A stretch of DNA of 64,000 nt. Origin: Adenophora triphylla var. japonica. Lineage: Eukaryota; Streptophyta; Magnoliopsida; Asterales; Campanulaceae. The notes below the pieces were generated by a model. The model was not told where the DNA came from and ran no database searches. It saw only the letters and a list, made by a program, of their open reading frames with translations. The first letter of the stretch is position 1. Each line of letters begins with the position of its first letter. The position numbers and the translations under genes were made by a program. Below, one piece after another: positions 63,416 through 64,000 of the stretch. Location: contig JAFEMH010001452.1 of assembly GCA_022495995.1 (NCBI GenBank), positions 198,501 to 262,500 of the forward strand, written 5' to 3'.

Positions 63416-64000
63416 TAGCGTCAATTCCTCACCGGCGAGTAAAGTTCCCCACACTGTTGGAGCTGGGTTGCGTACAAGGCACGGCTCGTGCTTATCTGGA
63501 TCATGTTCTAAGAGAAAGAAAGAAAAGGGAGCTAGAGATTGAGACTGGCCGATGGTTACTTGAAGGCTGTCTCGGGCTATCACCAAAACTACCCGACCGT
63601 CAACAATCACCGACGTGGTAGAGTCGACCTATCGCTCAAATGACGAGGTCATGCTTGAGTCGACACGTCACTCTAACACCACTCGAGGTCGATCTCGCAT
63701 GTAGTTAAGGTCGATCAAGTCGTCATAGGAGACCTATGCCTCCAGATAGACAATAACTCGGGGCCCCTACCAACAAGGTCAGCAGAAGCTTGATGATACG
63801 ATACCGAGGAGGCTCCACACTTGGGAGCCGAGGAAAGACAAAAGGTCGTGGAGATCATAGTGGAGACTCTACAATTCGTAGAGATGGACCAGAGCTAGAA
63901 GTCGTGGATGAGCTAGAGTCGGTAATCACCAACCCTTCTTACCCCGATCAAAAAATTCGGATTGGGAAGCGGCTATCGGGTTGAGGAGCGAGCGAAATCA
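63416..64000 (+). pseudogene. Ty3/gypsy region between protease and RT, cut by window end
   Basis: Protease C-terminal pieces (GAGLRTRHGSCLSGSCSKRK-like, shifted) and, at 63880-63980, PELEVVDELESVITNPSYPD and QKIRIGKRLS, the usual sequence shortly before RT in gypsy pol. Stops and shifts throughout; RT itself lies beyond 64000. Confidence 0.65.

Overview
This window is nuclear DNA of a flowering plant, almost certainly a repeat-dense intergenic region. The evidence is the kind of mobile DNA present: Ty1/copia elements, Ty3/gypsy elements of the Tat type (a second RNase H domain after the RT-RNase H, and an antisense ORF with a plant-mobile-domain-like protein), a Stowaway MITE and an hAT-type non-autonomous transposon. 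I see no intact host gene, no tRNA or rRNA gene and no CRISPR array. The species cannot be named from the sequence alone. Nearly every coding stretch is broken by stops or frameshifts. The exceptions are one long gag ORF (41294-43006) and large open stretches of one copia pol.

Layout, left to right. (1) 1-4667: 3' part of a Sirevirus-like Ty1/copia element, with truncated pol, an extra proline-rich/coiled-coil ORF and a 3' LTR. The whole unit is saturated on one strand with the hexamer AACCGC. (2) 4668-5213: fragment of a gypsy LTR on the minus strand, into which element 1 inserted. (3) 5214-8210: gypsy 3' UTR made of tandem repeats, then an LTR. (4) 8262-16140: a Tat-type pol (RT end, RNase H, second RNase H, integrase) plus antisense ORF, present twice as a 3.57-kb direct tandem duplication. 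(5) 16489-17177: unidentified, intron-containing minus-strand gene fragment. (6) 17178-25886: minus-strand Tat element with 3' LTR, repeat array, antisense ORF, an integrase-deleted pol and a G-patch region. (7) 25887-31063: plus-strand LTR with primer-binding site, leader, decayed sequence, and the 3' UTR of a further gypsy family. (8) 31064-42964: gypsy LTR followed by a long gag ORF, split by a complete Ty1/copia element (31407-39608) with matching LTRs and a 5-bp target duplication. (9) 42965-54293: minus-strand, pol-less gypsy element with two LTRs and five large tandem arrays. (10) 54294-60322: a 170-bp tandem array, then an AT-rich array leading into a very large inverted repeat that carries an hAT element, which itself carries a Stowaway MITE. 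(11) 60323-64000: LTR, gag, protease and start of pol of another Ty3/gypsy element running off the window.

How the parts work together. The elements form nests: Stowaway in hAT in inverted repeat; copia in gypsy LTR; copia in the minus-strand gypsy LTR. The pol-less minus-strand element at 42965-54293 and the integrase-less one at 17178-25886 could only move with proteins supplied in trans.

Four sequence patterns cut across family boundaries and are the main discoveries. They are a strand-biased AACCGC motif field in element 1; a near-palindrome TRTGTCRCGYGACAYA shared by copia and gypsy promoters; two families of conserved, apparently covarying hairpins in gypsy 3' regions; and paired CG-rich dyads just upstream of TATA boxes, including the presumed antisense-ORF promoter.
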